The translations under genes and the position numbers were made by a program. Below, one piece after another: positions 17,742 to 25,402 of a DNA stretch of 64,000 nucleotides (its first letter is position 1; every line of letters starts with the position of its first letter). The notes below the pieces were generated by a model. The model was not told the origin of the DNA. It did not search any database and worked only from the letters and a program-made list of their open reading frames with translations. The stretch covers positions 434,001 through 498,000 of the forward strand of contig NZ_FOYH01000003.1 in the NCBI RefSeq assembly GCF_900116015.1, in the 5' to 3' direction. The stretch is from Enterobacter sp. kpr-6 (GTDB lineage Bacteria; Pseudomonadota; Gammaproteobacteria; Enterobacterales; Enterobacteriaceae).

Positions 17742-18518
17742 TCAGAAATTCAGCGTCTCACCATCTTCCGGCACCAGCACCCTGTCCTGAATGCCGTTTT
17801 CTGCGGTGAAGGCACGCAACTCATCCCGGCTCAGCAGACAGTGGTTAACCGCTTCCATATGCGATGCCACCACGGTGGCAGACGGCAGCACTTCAAGCGT
17901 GCGCAGCGCATCCTGTTTACCCATGATGATGGCACCAATTCCGTCTACCGTCGCCAGGCCCATGTTCAGTACCACAACGTCAGGGACGTATTTTTCAAGG
18001 TTCTCCGCGTACGGCGCGACCCAGATGGTGTCACCGGCTACGTACAGCGTTTTTTCACCTTCCCGCGAAAAGACCAGGCCACATGCGTCGCCGAGGCGTT
18101 CGGCAACCTCAGGAATGGCGTAGGCTTCGTCGCTCCCGTGCTGGCCGTCGGTTTTTGCGACATTGATACCCGCAATAACGTTGGTGTCAGCCAGGACATT
18201 GACCGCCGTAAAGCCCTGCGAGCGGAGCAGCGAGGCATCGCTCTCATTCTGGGTGTAAATCAGCCGATCTTTCGGGATGAGCTGCTGCGCCGCTTCGTCC
18301 CAGTGATCCTGATGCGTGTGTGTCACAATAATGACGTCCACATCCAGCAACGCGTCAACGGAAACCGGCAGCGAGACCATGGGATTGCGCAGATGAGCGC
18401 GCGCGGTGCCGGAAAAGCCAGGCCAGGCGTCCTTTTCAGACAGCATCGGATCGATGAGGAAGCGAACCCCGGCATAGTCGAGCTTCAGCGTGGCGTTACG
18501 AATTTGAGTCAGTTGCAT
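17742..18518 (-). CDS. MBL-fold metallo-hydrolase
   Basis: 258 residues. The metal site is THTHQDHWDEA (HxHxDH). A later Asp lies in LYVAGDTIWV, and the last histidine is probably in VVASHMEAVNHC. Close to UlaG/YcbL-like beta-lactamase-fold hydrolases; the substrate is unknown. GGAG lies ahead of the ATG. It is transcribed towards the GlxA-type regulator and divergent from the alpha/beta hydrolase, so the three may form one regulated unit. Confidence 0.85.
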   Translation of the reverse strand: MQLTQIRNATLKLDYAGVRFLIDPMLSEKDAWPGFSGTARAHLRNPMVSLPVSVDALLDVDVIIVTHTHQDHWDEAAQQLIPKDRLIYTQNESDASLLRSQGFTAVNVLADTNVIAGINVAKTDGQHGSDEAYAIPEVAERLGDACGLVFSREGEKTLYVAGDTIWVAPYAENLEKYVPDVVVLNMGLATVDGIGAIIMGKQDALRTLEVLPSATVVASHMEAVNHCLLSRDELRAFTAENGIQDRVLVPEDGETLNF

Positions 18519-18829
18519 TTTTTACTCCGTCAGAAGAACCGCAGCCATGCGGTCTGTGCATTGAGCACGCAGTATAAAAAAGGCTGTGGAACGGGCGTGA
18601 GTTGCACGCAGGTCATTATTCGATGGAATTGGGTCAAAGATTAACGCCAGCGCGGTATCTCTGGCTCAACCGCATGAAAAACCGTACAAGCCATCATCCG
18701 GCCTTTCACTTCACGCTTCAGGAATTGCGATTTGACCCGAAACCATCGCATTTTGACTTTTTTGCCTCTCACGAGGGTCGCCTGACGCTCTTTATACTTT
18801 TCTGCCTGTTAACACATGAGGAATGAAGA
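18519..18829. other. divergent intergenic region, metallo-hydrolase / alpha-beta hydrolase
   Basis: 311 bases with no supported gene. It holds a TATACT at 18793-18798 that could be the -10 box for the downstream hydrolase, and two imperfect direct copies of a GCGATTTGACC-like word (around 18726-18758) that might bind the nearby regulator. A 74-codon plus-strand frame starting with TTG here looks like chance. Confidence 0.4.
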
Positions 18830-19606
18830 ATGTCTTACGCGATCACTGACGACGGCATTGAAATTTACTATGACGCAAAGGGCCAGGGCCTGCCGGTTGT
18901 TTTTGTCGCCGGGTACTTTGGCATTAGCGATATCTGGCAGGCGCAGACCGACGCGCTGTCTGAACATTTCCGCACGGTAGCCTATGACAGCCGTGGTTAC
19001 GGACGCTCAGCTAAACCGCTGCAACCGGAGGCTTACAGTATTCCCCGCCACGCTGAGGATTTAAAAGCCGTGATAGATGCCGCCGGTATTAACGGCCCGG
19101 TTGTGCTCGTTTCCCATTCCATCGGCTGCAATATTATCTCTACGTTTGCGGTGAAATATCCGCAACAGGTTGCCGGACTGGTGTATACCGCCTGCTACGT
19201 GGACGGTAAGCAGATGCGTGACGCGGGCATGACTGTAGACATGGTTAGCAAGGCGGTAGCAACGCCTTCCGGAGCCGTGGCGTTTTATCAGCCCTTTGGC
19301 GTGACCGAAAGCGTCGGCGCAGAGGCGGCCAAATGGCCGGCACACGCGATGCAGGCCAATGCCGCCGCGTTCCTGAATCATGAAATGGCCGACCAGTATG
19401 ATGCCATCACCGCGCCTGCGCTTATTCTGCAGGGAGAAAAGGATGTCCCGAACCCGCTTTCGTTTGCAACTGCGCTGCAACAGGCGCTGGGCGGCGGCGC
19501 AGAAATGAAAATCCTCAAGGGCGTAAACCACTTCCCACCGCTGGAAGCGCCGGAAACCGTCACGGCGTTCGTGGAAGAGCATGCCAGGAAGTGTTTTGCT
19601 GAATAA
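18830..19606 (+). CDS. alpha/beta hydrolase
   Basis: 258 residues. The nucleophile elbow is VLVSHSIGCN (SxSxG type serine), the oxyanion region follows VFVAGYFG, and the acid and histidine are expected near ALILQGEKDVPN and KGVNHFPPLEAPE. Typical of esterase, lactonase or perhydrolase-like enzymes; the substrate cannot be told. GAGGAATGAAGA precedes the ATG. It is followed by a clear terminator. Confidence 0.85.
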   Translation: MSYAITDDGIEIYYDAKGQGLPVVFVAGYFGISDIWQAQTDALSEHFRTVAYDSRGYGRSAKPLQPEAYSIPRHAEDLKAVIDAAGINGPVVLVSHSIGCNIISTFAVKYPQQVAGLVYTACYVDGKQMRDAGMTVDMVSKAVATPSGAVAFYQPFGVTESVGAEAAKWPAHAMQANAAAFLNHEMADQYDAITAPALILQGEKDVPNPLSFATALQQALGGGAEMKILKGVNHFPPLEAPETVTAFVEEHARKCFAE

Positions 19607-19636
19607 CCGTTTCTGACCGGCAGGATCGCTGACCAG

Positions 19637-19660
19637 GCCACCTGATAAGGTGGCTTTTTT
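19637..19660 (+). terminator. terminator of alpha/beta hydrolase
   Basis: GCCACC TGATAA GGTGGC followed by six T, 31 bases after the hydrolase stop. Confidence 0.85.
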
Positions 19661-19696
19661 ATAAAAAAGGTGGCGGTTAAGGTGAAACTCTACAAC

Positions 19697-19720
19697 GTCC
19701 GCTGTGTGCCAAGAGCGGAC
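19697..19720. repeat. repeat family A, copy 4 (single hairpin)
   Basis: GTCCGCT and AGCGGAC arms enclosing GTGTGCCAAG. Its right flank CTGACATATGCATGCA resembles that of copies 1 and 3. The first hairpin of the twin element is absent. Confidence 0.7.
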
Positions 19721-20112
19721 GTTTCTGACATATGCATGCACTGCATAAGGTATGAACGGAACTGTCAGGCTGTCCGTTTATGATTTTTCTTACGCTCGCA
19801 CATTTAGCCAGCTTGATTTACATAACTGGACGGTTAGCGTTGAATCTCTAAAAAGAGGCTATGTGCAACAGTTGACAACAGTTTGAATGGGCAAACAATA
19901 AATTTTTGATAGTGTTTTTATGGGATTGGTATAGCGCTAAACCGCACTGGGTGCGGGTTTGTCAAAAAAGTGGTTGAGTTGTACTAAAACAAGACAACAC
20001 GAGGTGATATTCCTGTATTGACTATTTTTGTTCCTGTATTCATATTAATGACTCCCATGGGGATTGCGGCCCCACGGGAGGATACTTCCAAACTAACAAC
20101 TGAGAGCGATTT
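19721..20112 (+). promoter_or_regulatory. AT-rich leader and promoter of the XRE regulator
   Basis: A long gap without a firm gene. A promoter-like TTGACT (20018-20023) is spaced 17 bases from CATATT (20041-20046). A strong hairpin follows at 20052-20080 (arms CTCCCATGGGG / CCCCACGGGAG, ten of eleven paired), near the presumed transcript start. GAGAGCGA precedes the ATG of the regulator. A 44-codon ATG frame at 19752-19886 has a poorly spaced ribosome site and is left uncalled. Confidence 0.5.
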
Positions 20113-20727
20113 ATGAACGACAACTCAAAAAACGCAAGCATCAGCACATTGATAATAATGGTGTTGAAAGATGTTCGCAATGAACGAGGCGTGCATCAGG
20201 GACATATGGCGAATGCCATTGGAAAAACACCCAGCGCCTGGAGCAAGATTGAAAACGGGCAATCTCCAATGTCAGCAGAGGCCATGATTGGTGCTTGCTG
20301 GGCACTGCAGCTTTCCCCATCTTATGTTATGGCGCTCGTCGAGAAAATCACCTCAATTTTTAACGCCCAGGGCTATTACTTCCATACAACCCCTTTGGAA
20401 GAAGAGGAAGACGTTCTCCTACCTTTGATACTGAAGTATTTTTCCAGCCCTGGTTATGAGGTGCTGAAAAAGAATATCTTTTCGAGAATTAGCATCACGA
20501 ACGCGTTTCTGGCCACAACTCCAGAGATCAATCCGCAATCAACCCCAACGATAATTCGTTATTGCTGTGAGTCGGACTTCCGTCAATGGGTTGATGATGG
20601 TGCGGAAGGCTGGAGCCCGGTGCCTTTGCAGCCTGGATCAGGACTGTCTGGCATTACGGTTAGCCCTTCGCTAGAAGAGTTTGTGACAACGTACGTACCC
20701 GGCTCAGATAAACCGTTCACCTTATAA
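20113..20727 (+). CDS. XRE-family helix-turn-helix regulator
   Basis: 204 residues. Residues of about 12-65 form a Cro/CI-type HTH (VRNERGVHQGHMANAIGKTP, then SAWSKIENGQSPMSAEAM). The C-terminal 130 residues do not match a family I know, and no peptidase or kinase motif is seen. It is alone on the plus strand. The hairpin in its leader may be its own operator or a translational control. It is more AT-rich than neighbouring core genes, consistent with acquisition. Confidence 0.8.
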   Translation: MNDNSKNASISTLIIMVLKDVRNERGVHQGHMANAIGKTPSAWSKIENGQSPMSAEAMIGACWALQLSPSYVMALVEKITSIFNAQGYYFHTTPLEEEEDVLLPLILKYFSSPGYEVLKKNIFSRISITNAFLATTPEINPQSTPTIIRYCCESDFRQWVDDGAEGWSPVPLQPGSGLSGITVSPSLEEFVTTYVPGSDKPFTL

Positions 20728-20732
20728 TTTAA

Positions 20733-20954
20733 GCGAGAAGTACCTCAATTTCAGCAACGCTTTTATGTCACTGGGTAGACCGTCGTGCCTTTGACACGAC
20801 GGAATATCTATACAGAGTCAAAGTTAACTCAGAAGGCGTGGCGCAGGATATTTCTCGTTTTCATGCGGCTTCTGGAGTGCATCAACTGGATATTGTGTTT
20901 AATGTGCAGATGTACTCCATCATCATGATTTTGATGTCAGCTATTCGCTCATAG
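20733..20954 (+). pseudogene. possible gene remnant after the XRE regulator
   Basis: A 73-codon open frame with no usable start codon near its beginning and a protein-like composition: HWVDRRAFDTTEYLYRVKVN then AQDISRFHAASGVHQLD. It ends inside the first hairpin of repeat A copy 5. It may be the C-terminal part of a decayed gene cut by the repeat, or chance. No family recognised. Confidence 0.3.
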
Positions 20955-21001
20955 CTGACCTTCAGATCAGTCAGTTTGTCCGCTCTGCGCCAGGAGCGGA
21001 T
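20936..21001. repeat. repeat family A, copy 5 (full twin hairpin)
   Basis: First palindrome at 20936-20959 with arms GTCAGCTAT / ATAGCTGAC around TCGCTC. Second palindrome at 20978-21001 with arms GTCCGCT / AGCGGAT. The spacer is 18 bases. The arm change GTCCGCT to GTCAGCT in the first hairpin is matched on the opposite arm, a compensatory change that supports selection on the structure. Confidence 0.75.
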
Positions 21002-21073
21002 GTTGTCTGTAGTGCCATAATTCTCGGGCAAGAAAAAAGCCGCTCAATGGCGGCTTATATGCAGATGATGCAT

Positions 21074-21580
21074 TCAGAGGTGTTCAATAATATTAAACCC
21101 TTCGTCAACCGTGGGTTCTGAGAAATAACTCGTTATGATATCGAACTGTTGATCTGTAGCTGCAAAGTCGTGCGTACCCTCTGCGTTACGGGCGTGCAGC
21201 CGGGCTCTACAGACTTCATCAGACACCTTCAAATAATGCAGACGATTATCAGCACCAGATTCCTTAATGATACCCATCATCCATTCACGCTGTTTCCGTG
21301 TGTTTGCCGGGAAGTCCAGGACAACGGATAAACCCGCGTTGAGTAGTGCCACCAGGTGGGGCTTCATAGCGCTTCTGAGCCTTGAGGAATACTGAACATA
21401 ATCCGCTACTGATTGCATTTCATCTGCATAGAGCGACGCCAGCCAGTGGTCCTCACTAACAATTACGCAGCCCGGTGAGGCACCTAATTTCGCTGATAAC
21501 GTGGACTTACCTGAGGCAATTTTTCCACATAAAAGATGCAAAGTAGGTTTTGCTGGCGTTGCTGCTGTATCGAAGTCCAT
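21074..21580 (-). CDS. P-loop NTPase / small-molecule kinase-like protein
   Basis: 168 residues. Walker A is LLCGKIASGKSTLSAKL, followed by a VSEDHWLASL segment where kinases of this group bind substrate, and VVLDFPANTRKQREW as the Walker B region. It resembles AAA_33/zeta-toxin-like kinases. No antitoxin gene is adjacent, so a toxin role is not supported. GAGG lies eight bases before the ATG. It is a lone minus-strand gene following repeat A copy 5. Confidence 0.8.
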   Translation of the reverse strand: MDFDTAATPAKPTLHLLCGKIASGKSTLSAKLGASPGCVIVSEDHWLASLYADEMQSVADYVQYSSRLRSAMKPHLVALLNAGLSVVLDFPANTRKQREWMMGIIKESGADNRLHYLKVSDEVCRARLHARNAEGTHDFAATDQQFDIITSYFSEPTVDEGFNIIEHL

Positions 21581-21777
21581 TTTTTTACCTCACGGGTTTA
21601 TTACCGGTAAGGCCCGCCTTACCGGCGGGAAAGGACGAACATTATCCCACCTGAAAATCAGAGGTGATGATAATGAATGGATGAAATTGCACTGAGCCTG
21701 TTGGTTTCATTTTTCCAGGCTAACAGCTGATGGCTGAAAAATCAGCTGTTTTTTACTTTTCAGGCGGCAAACATTCC

Positions 21778-22170
21778 TCAACCCGGGTAATTGAATTCAA
21801 TGCGTATCCCACTCGGCTCATAGCACATCATGTGCATCGACGGCCCTTCGCGGATCAAGGTGGGTTCGAATTCAATTTCAACCTGATTTGCCTTTAACAC
21901 GTCCAGAAGCTGATACAGGCCCTCTTTGGTTTCCACCCGCAAAGCCAGGTGATGGAGTCCGACATTATTTTTGCGATCGAACTGAACGGGCTCTTCTGTC
22001 CGGGTTTTCCAGAGCGTGAGCGTTAGCGCTCCGTCTTTCACAAAGATGGCCGGATAGTCTTCGCGTCGTTTAACTTCCTGCCAGCCCAGTAATTCAGTGA
22101 AGAACGCTGCGCTCTCTTCAAGATGTGATACGGCCAGGCCAATATGTTGTACACCATGCGTCACTGACAT
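21778..22170 (-). CDS. VOC-family (glyoxalase/dioxygenase fold) protein
   Basis: 130 residues with two beta-alpha-beta-beta-beta modules. Likely metal ligands are His in GVQHIGLAV, His in GLHHLALRV, and Glu in GIRIEFNYPG. It could be a glyoxalase-, resistance- or dioxygenase-type enzyme. Its start is only three bases after the end of the upstream hydrolase gene, so the two form an operon and probably act on the same compound class. Confidence 0.85.
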   Translation of the reverse strand: MSVTHGVQHIGLAVSHLEESAAFFTELLGWQEVKRREDYPAIFVKDGALTLTLWKTRTEEPVQFDRKNNVGLHHLALRVETKEGLYQLLDVLKANQVEIEFEPTLIREGPSMHMMCYEPSGIRIEFNYPG

Positions 22171-22173
22171 TGT

Positions 22174-23094
22174 TTAAACCCTCCTTTCCGCGTCACGGAT
22201 ATGACGATCAAGAAATTCACGAACATCATCCCCTATCTCTTTCGCATGCGTTTCAAGCGCGAAGTGGCCGGTGTCGTAGAAGTTTATCTGAGCTTTCGGG
22301 ATATCACGCTTCCAGGCTTCGGCACCTGCGGCCATGAAAAACGGGTCATGTTTTCCCCATACCGCCAGCAACGGTGGCTGATATTCCCTGAAATATTGCT
22401 GGAACTGAGGGTACATCTTCACGTTCGAGGCGTAATTCAACAGCAGGTCAAGCTGGATCTCTGCATTGCCCGGTCGCAATACCTGCATCCCTTCAAGTGA
22501 ATAGCCGTCCGGGGAAACCAGACTCGGATCGCTGACACCTTCCAGATACTGCCACTTGATTGACGCCGGGGTCGGAAAATCACTCAGCGCGCTCCGGTTT
22601 TCGGGGGTCGGGTCGGCCCAGTATTTCTGGATGGGTGCCCACGCCTCTCCCAGCCCCTCTTCGTATGCATTGCCATTCTGGGAAATGATGGCGGTGATCC
22701 GCTGCGGATGCGCCAGCGCAAGACGCCATCCAACGGGAGCCCCGTAGTCGTGAACCATCAGGGCATAGGCGTCGAGGCCGAGCGCTTCAGTGAACTGCTC
22801 AATGGTTTTCGCAAGCTGGTCAAAGGTATACGCATAGTCGCCCCGATCGGGTGCCTCAGTAAAACCAAAGGCCGGCAAATCTGGTGCTATCAGATGATAA
22901 CGATCTGCCAGTTGGGCGATAAGGTCACGGAACATAAACGATGAGCCCGCGAAACCGTGCAGCATCAGCAGGACTGGCGATGCCGGATCGCCGGCCTCAC
23001 GGTAAAAAACGTTAACGTCGCCCGCCTGTTGATAGCGGTAGTGAATCTGTGCGGCGGCCGTGGCAGGTGATGATCCGAAATGAGAAGACGTCAT
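22174..23094 (-). CDS. alpha/beta hydrolase, haloalkane dehalogenase / epoxide hydrolase type
   Basis: 306 residues. The oxyanion motif is LLMLHGFAGSSFMFRDLI. The nucleophile elbow is MVHDYGAPVGWRLA, where the nucleophile is Asp rather than Ser, the mark of haloalkane dehalogenases and epoxide hydrolases. The catalytic His is probably in YDTGHFALETH. The substrate is not known. First gene of a two-gene operon with the VOC gene, and divergent from the ABATE/CGNR regulator at 23187. Confidence 0.85.
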   Translation of the reverse strand: MTSSHFGSSPATAAAQIHYRYQQAGDVNVFYREAGDPASPVLLMLHGFAGSSFMFRDLIAQLADRYHLIAPDLPAFGFTEAPDRGDYAYTFDQLAKTIEQFTEALGLDAYALMVHDYGAPVGWRLALAHPQRITAIISQNGNAYEEGLGEAWAPIQKYWADPTPENRSALSDFPTPASIKWQYLEGVSDPSLVSPDGYSLEGMQVLRPGNAEIQLDLLLNYASNVKMYPQFQQYFREYQPPLLAVWGKHDPFFMAAGAEAWKRDIPKAQINFYDTGHFALETHAKEIGDDVREFLDRHIRDAERRV

Positions 23095-23106
23095 AGCAAA
23101 CCTCTT

Positions 23107-23178
23107 GTAACCGTTAAAGTGCGCAATTGAAGGTTACACACAATTCTGGTAACCTGTCAAAATTATTTAATGGGTTAC
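23107..23178. promoter_or_regulatory. four GTAACC/GGTTAC half-sites between divergent genes
   Basis: Half-sites GTAACC (23107-23112), GGTTAC (23132-23137), GTAACC (23149-23154) and GGTTAC (23173-23178) alternate in orientation. The middle pair forms AGGTTAC-N11-GTAACCT. All lie in the 92-bp region between the hydrolase operon and the ABATE/CGNR gene, so they are a good candidate operator for that regulator controlling both directions. Confidence 0.6.
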
Positions 23179-23186
23179 AGGTGCCT

Positions 23187-23762
23187 ATGGAAATCAAAAA
23201 ATTTTCTTCTCCGCCGCTCTTCCTGGCCGATAACCTCGCGCTGGACTTCATTAACACTGAGTACGGGGTCGGTGACGACCGGCATGATTGCTTTGATGAC
23301 GATCGAAGCGTGATCGCCTGGCTGGAGACGGCAGGCGTGGTGCCGGAAGGCGTTGAGGCTCCGCCTGAATTACTGGCGGAGGCGCGCCAGTTCCGCGATG
23401 CCGCCCGGGCAGTCGTCCATGCCGCGATGAAGTCCAGCGAGGCAGACCTGACGGTGATTAACAGAATTCTTGAAAGAGGACGGCCTGAGACACGACTGAC
23501 ATGGGATCAGGATGCGCAGCGTTATCGTGTGGATGTGCGTTCAGGTGCTGACAGCCCCGCAGGGCTTCTCTGGCCCGTTGCTGACGCGCTTGTAAAACTC
23601 GTCACGGATGAGAAATTCGAATACGTGCGCCAATGTGAAGCCCATAACTGTATTTTACTTTTTCACGATTTGAGCAAATCCCATCGCCGTCGCTGGTGTA
23701 GCATGGCGACCTGCGGTAATCGCATGAAAGTCGCGGCTTTCCGTAACAGGAAAGGTTCGTAG
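23187..23762 (+). CDS. ABATE / CGNR zinc-finger regulator
   Basis: 191 residues starting at MEIKKFSSPPLFLADNLALD, chosen for its AGGTG site; an upstream in-frame ATG overlaps the operator. It has an N-terminal ABATE domain and a C-terminal zinc finger with Cys in VRQCEAHNC and WCSMATCGNR, the diagnostic CGNR. Such proteins are predicted stress-responsive transcription regulators. It is divergent from the hydrolase-VOC operon, its likely target. Confidence 0.85.
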   Translation: MEIKKFSSPPLFLADNLALDFINTEYGVGDDRHDCFDDDRSVIAWLETAGVVPEGVEAPPELLAEARQFRDAARAVVHAAMKSSEADLTVINRILERGRPETRLTWDQDAQRYRVDVRSGADSPAGLLWPVADALVKLVTDEKFEYVRQCEAHNCILLFHDLSKSHRRRWCSMATCGNRMKVAAFRNRKGS

Positions 23763-23769
23763 CAATCAG

Positions 23770-23794
23770 GCCGCATCCATAAAAGTGCGGCTTT
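23770..23794 (+). terminator. possible terminator of the CGNR regulator
   Basis: GCCGCA / TGCGGC arms with a ten-base loop and only three T following, seven bases past the stop. Weak. Confidence 0.4.
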
Positions 23795-24005
23795 GACGTT
23801 AGCGCCATCAACAGAATGCGCCGCTTAAAGCTGCCCTGTTTTTAGAATTTATATATCCCTCCCCGATCTGATACCCCCATCGTTTTTCTTTACAGAAAGC
23901 CCTTTTCACGAAAAAGTTTTTCACTCTTTACTCTTTGATTTAAAAGTATTTGTTACAGCATGGACCTGGACAGCAGGAAATAATCAAAAATGATCGCTTG
24001 ACCAT

Positions 24006-24023
24006 GTAGAACGATCGTTCTAC
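24006..24023. promoter_or_regulatory. perfect 18-bp palindrome, probable TetR operator
   Basis: GTAGAACGATCGTTCTAC is an exact palindrome ending ten bases before the start codon of the TetR-family gene. TetR repressors usually bind such sites beside their own gene, so autoregulation is likely. Confidence 0.7.
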
Positions 24024-24033
24024 CTTTAGACCC

Positions 24034-24603
24034 ATGAACAAGAAAACAAGCGACACCCGAGAAAAGATCCTGACTACCGCTGAGCAACTGATTTATCAGA
24101 ACGGTATTCATGCCACAGGCATGGACCTTCTGGTTAAAACCTCAGGGGTGGCAAGGAAAAGTATTTATCGCTATTTCGCGACCAAAGATGACGTGGCCGC
24201 GGCCGCGTTGAATGGACGTGATGAACGCTGGATGCAGTGGTTCAGCACTGAGTCAGATAAAGGCGATACGCCTGCGAATCGCATTCTGAATATGTTTACC
24301 GTGCTTAAAGGCTGGTTTGATTCAGAAGGCTTTCGTGGCTGTGCATTTATTAATACCGCTGGCGAAGTGGGCGATCCTGACAATCCCGTTCGCGAAATAG
24401 CCCGGCAGCATAAACAGAAATTGCTGGATTACACGCTCGACCTCACCCGGCAATTAAACATCGACCACCCTGAAGCGCTGGCAAGGCAATTGCTGATTCT
24501 GATTGAGGGCGCTATCACCACGGCCTATGTGATGGGCGATGGCAGCGCCGCCGACAATGCAAGGGACGTTGCGAAAATTTTACTGGAACAGGCCATTCGT
24601 TAA
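24034..24603 (+). CDS. TetR-family transcriptional regulator
   Basis: 189 residues. The N-terminal HTH is REKILTTAEQLIYQNGIHAT, then VARKSIYRYFATKDDVAAAA. The C-terminal ligand domain is of the TetR_C type seen near SnoaL-like or oxidoreductase genes. Weak ribosome site; the start codon directly follows the palindromic operator. The next gene begins 57 bases downstream on the same strand and is probably co-transcribed and regulated by it. Confidence 0.88.
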   Translation: MNKKTSDTREKILTTAEQLIYQNGIHATGMDLLVKTSGVARKSIYRYFATKDDVAAAALNGRDERWMQWFSTESDKGDTPANRILNMFTVLKGWFDSEGFRGCAFINTAGEVGDPDNPVREIARQHKQKLLDYTLDLTRQLNIDHPEALARQLLILIEGAITTAYVMGDGSAADNARDVAKILLEQAIR

Positions 24604-24660
24604 GGCCTGAATATCGAATCCTTTTTTACTGAAATATCCATATTAACGGGAGGCCCCACC

Positions 24661-25137
24661 ATGTCCGATACTCAAACACGCCCGCCACTTCCTCCTTTCA
24701 CTCGCGAAACGGCGATTGAAAAAGTTCGGCTCGCTGAAGATGGCTGGAACAGTCGCGATGCAGAAAAAGTCTCGCTGGCGTATTCACTAGATACCCAATG
24801 GCGTAACCGCGCCGAGTTTGCACATAATCGTGAAGAAGCAATGGCGTTCCTCGCACGTAAGTGGAAAAAAGAGCTGGAGTACCGTCTCATTAAAGAGTTG
24901 TGGGCGTTTGACGGCAACCGCATCGCTGTCCGTTACGCTTATGAATGGCGTGATGACTCAGGTAACTGGTTCCGGTCATACGGGAATGAAAACTGGGAAT
25001 TTGAAGCCGATGGCCTGATGCAGCGTCGCTTTGCCTGTATCAATGACATGCCGATCAAAGAAAGTGAGCGTAAGTTCTTCTGGCCACTGGGACGCCGTCC
25101 TGATGATCATCCGGGCCTGTCGGAACTGGGCCTGTAA
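24661..25137 (+). CDS. DUF1348 / SnoaL-like (NTF2-fold) protein
   Basis: 158 residues. The Trp/Arg-rich DUF1348 pattern is clear: [41 protein letters not shown] and [19 protein letters not shown]. The fold is the NTF2-like cone; the reaction, if any, is unknown. GGGAGG precedes the ATG. It forms a unit with the TetR gene and is followed by a hairpin. Confidence 0.85.
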   Translation: MSDTQTRPPLPPFTRETAIEKVRLAEDGWNSRDAEKVSLAYSLDTQWRNRAEFAHNREEAMAFLARKWKKELEYRLIKELWAFDGNRIAVRYAYEWRDDSGNWFRSYGNENWEFEADGLMQRRFACINDMPIKESERKFFWPLGRRPDDHPGLSELGL

Positions 25138-25154
25138 TTTTACCCGCCCGATCT

Positions 25155-25177
25155 GCGGCTGCACCGGCAGCCGCTTT
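25155..25177 (+). terminator. terminator after the DUF1348 gene
   Basis: A perfect GCGGCTGC ACCG GCAGCCGC hairpin followed by three T, 17 bases past the stop. The remaining gap to 25402 holds no supported gene and probably the promoter of the PQQ dehydrogenase operon. Confidence 0.55.
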
Positions 25178-25402
25178 CGCATAACCGGTCGGGGGGTACT
25201 GCCGTACGCCATATCCCCTCATCTGACAACTCATCCCCCCTTAAAAAAATCCTCTTCTATACTCAGTTACGTTTCGTGAATGCTGCCGCTGTTTTCACAC
25301 TGCATTGATTTTTTTGCTATTGCCTGAGCGAACGACAGCCGCAGAGAACCACGTAAACGCTGTTTGTATTAATTGTTCATTTTTATAAGGGGATTTCCTG
25401 GT

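Noticed and set aside
18602-18826. A 74-codon open frame just upstream of the alpha/beta hydrolase
   Set aside because: It starts with TTG, has no ribosome site or family resemblance, and lies in the probable divergent promoter region.
19752-19886. 44-codon ATG frame between repeat A copy 4 and the XRE gene
   Set aside because: Only an AAGG directly against the ATG, no known family, and AT-rich surroundings; it could be real but support is too weak.
21074-21580. Zeta-type toxin of a toxin-antitoxin pair
   Set aside because: The protein has a zeta-like P-loop, but no small antitoxin gene is adjacent, so only a kinase-like call is made.
21720-21755. Hairpin AACAGCTGA/TCAGCTGTT with a T run
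   Set aside because: The T run is on the plus strand where no gene ends; it does not serve the minus-strand genes around it convincingly.
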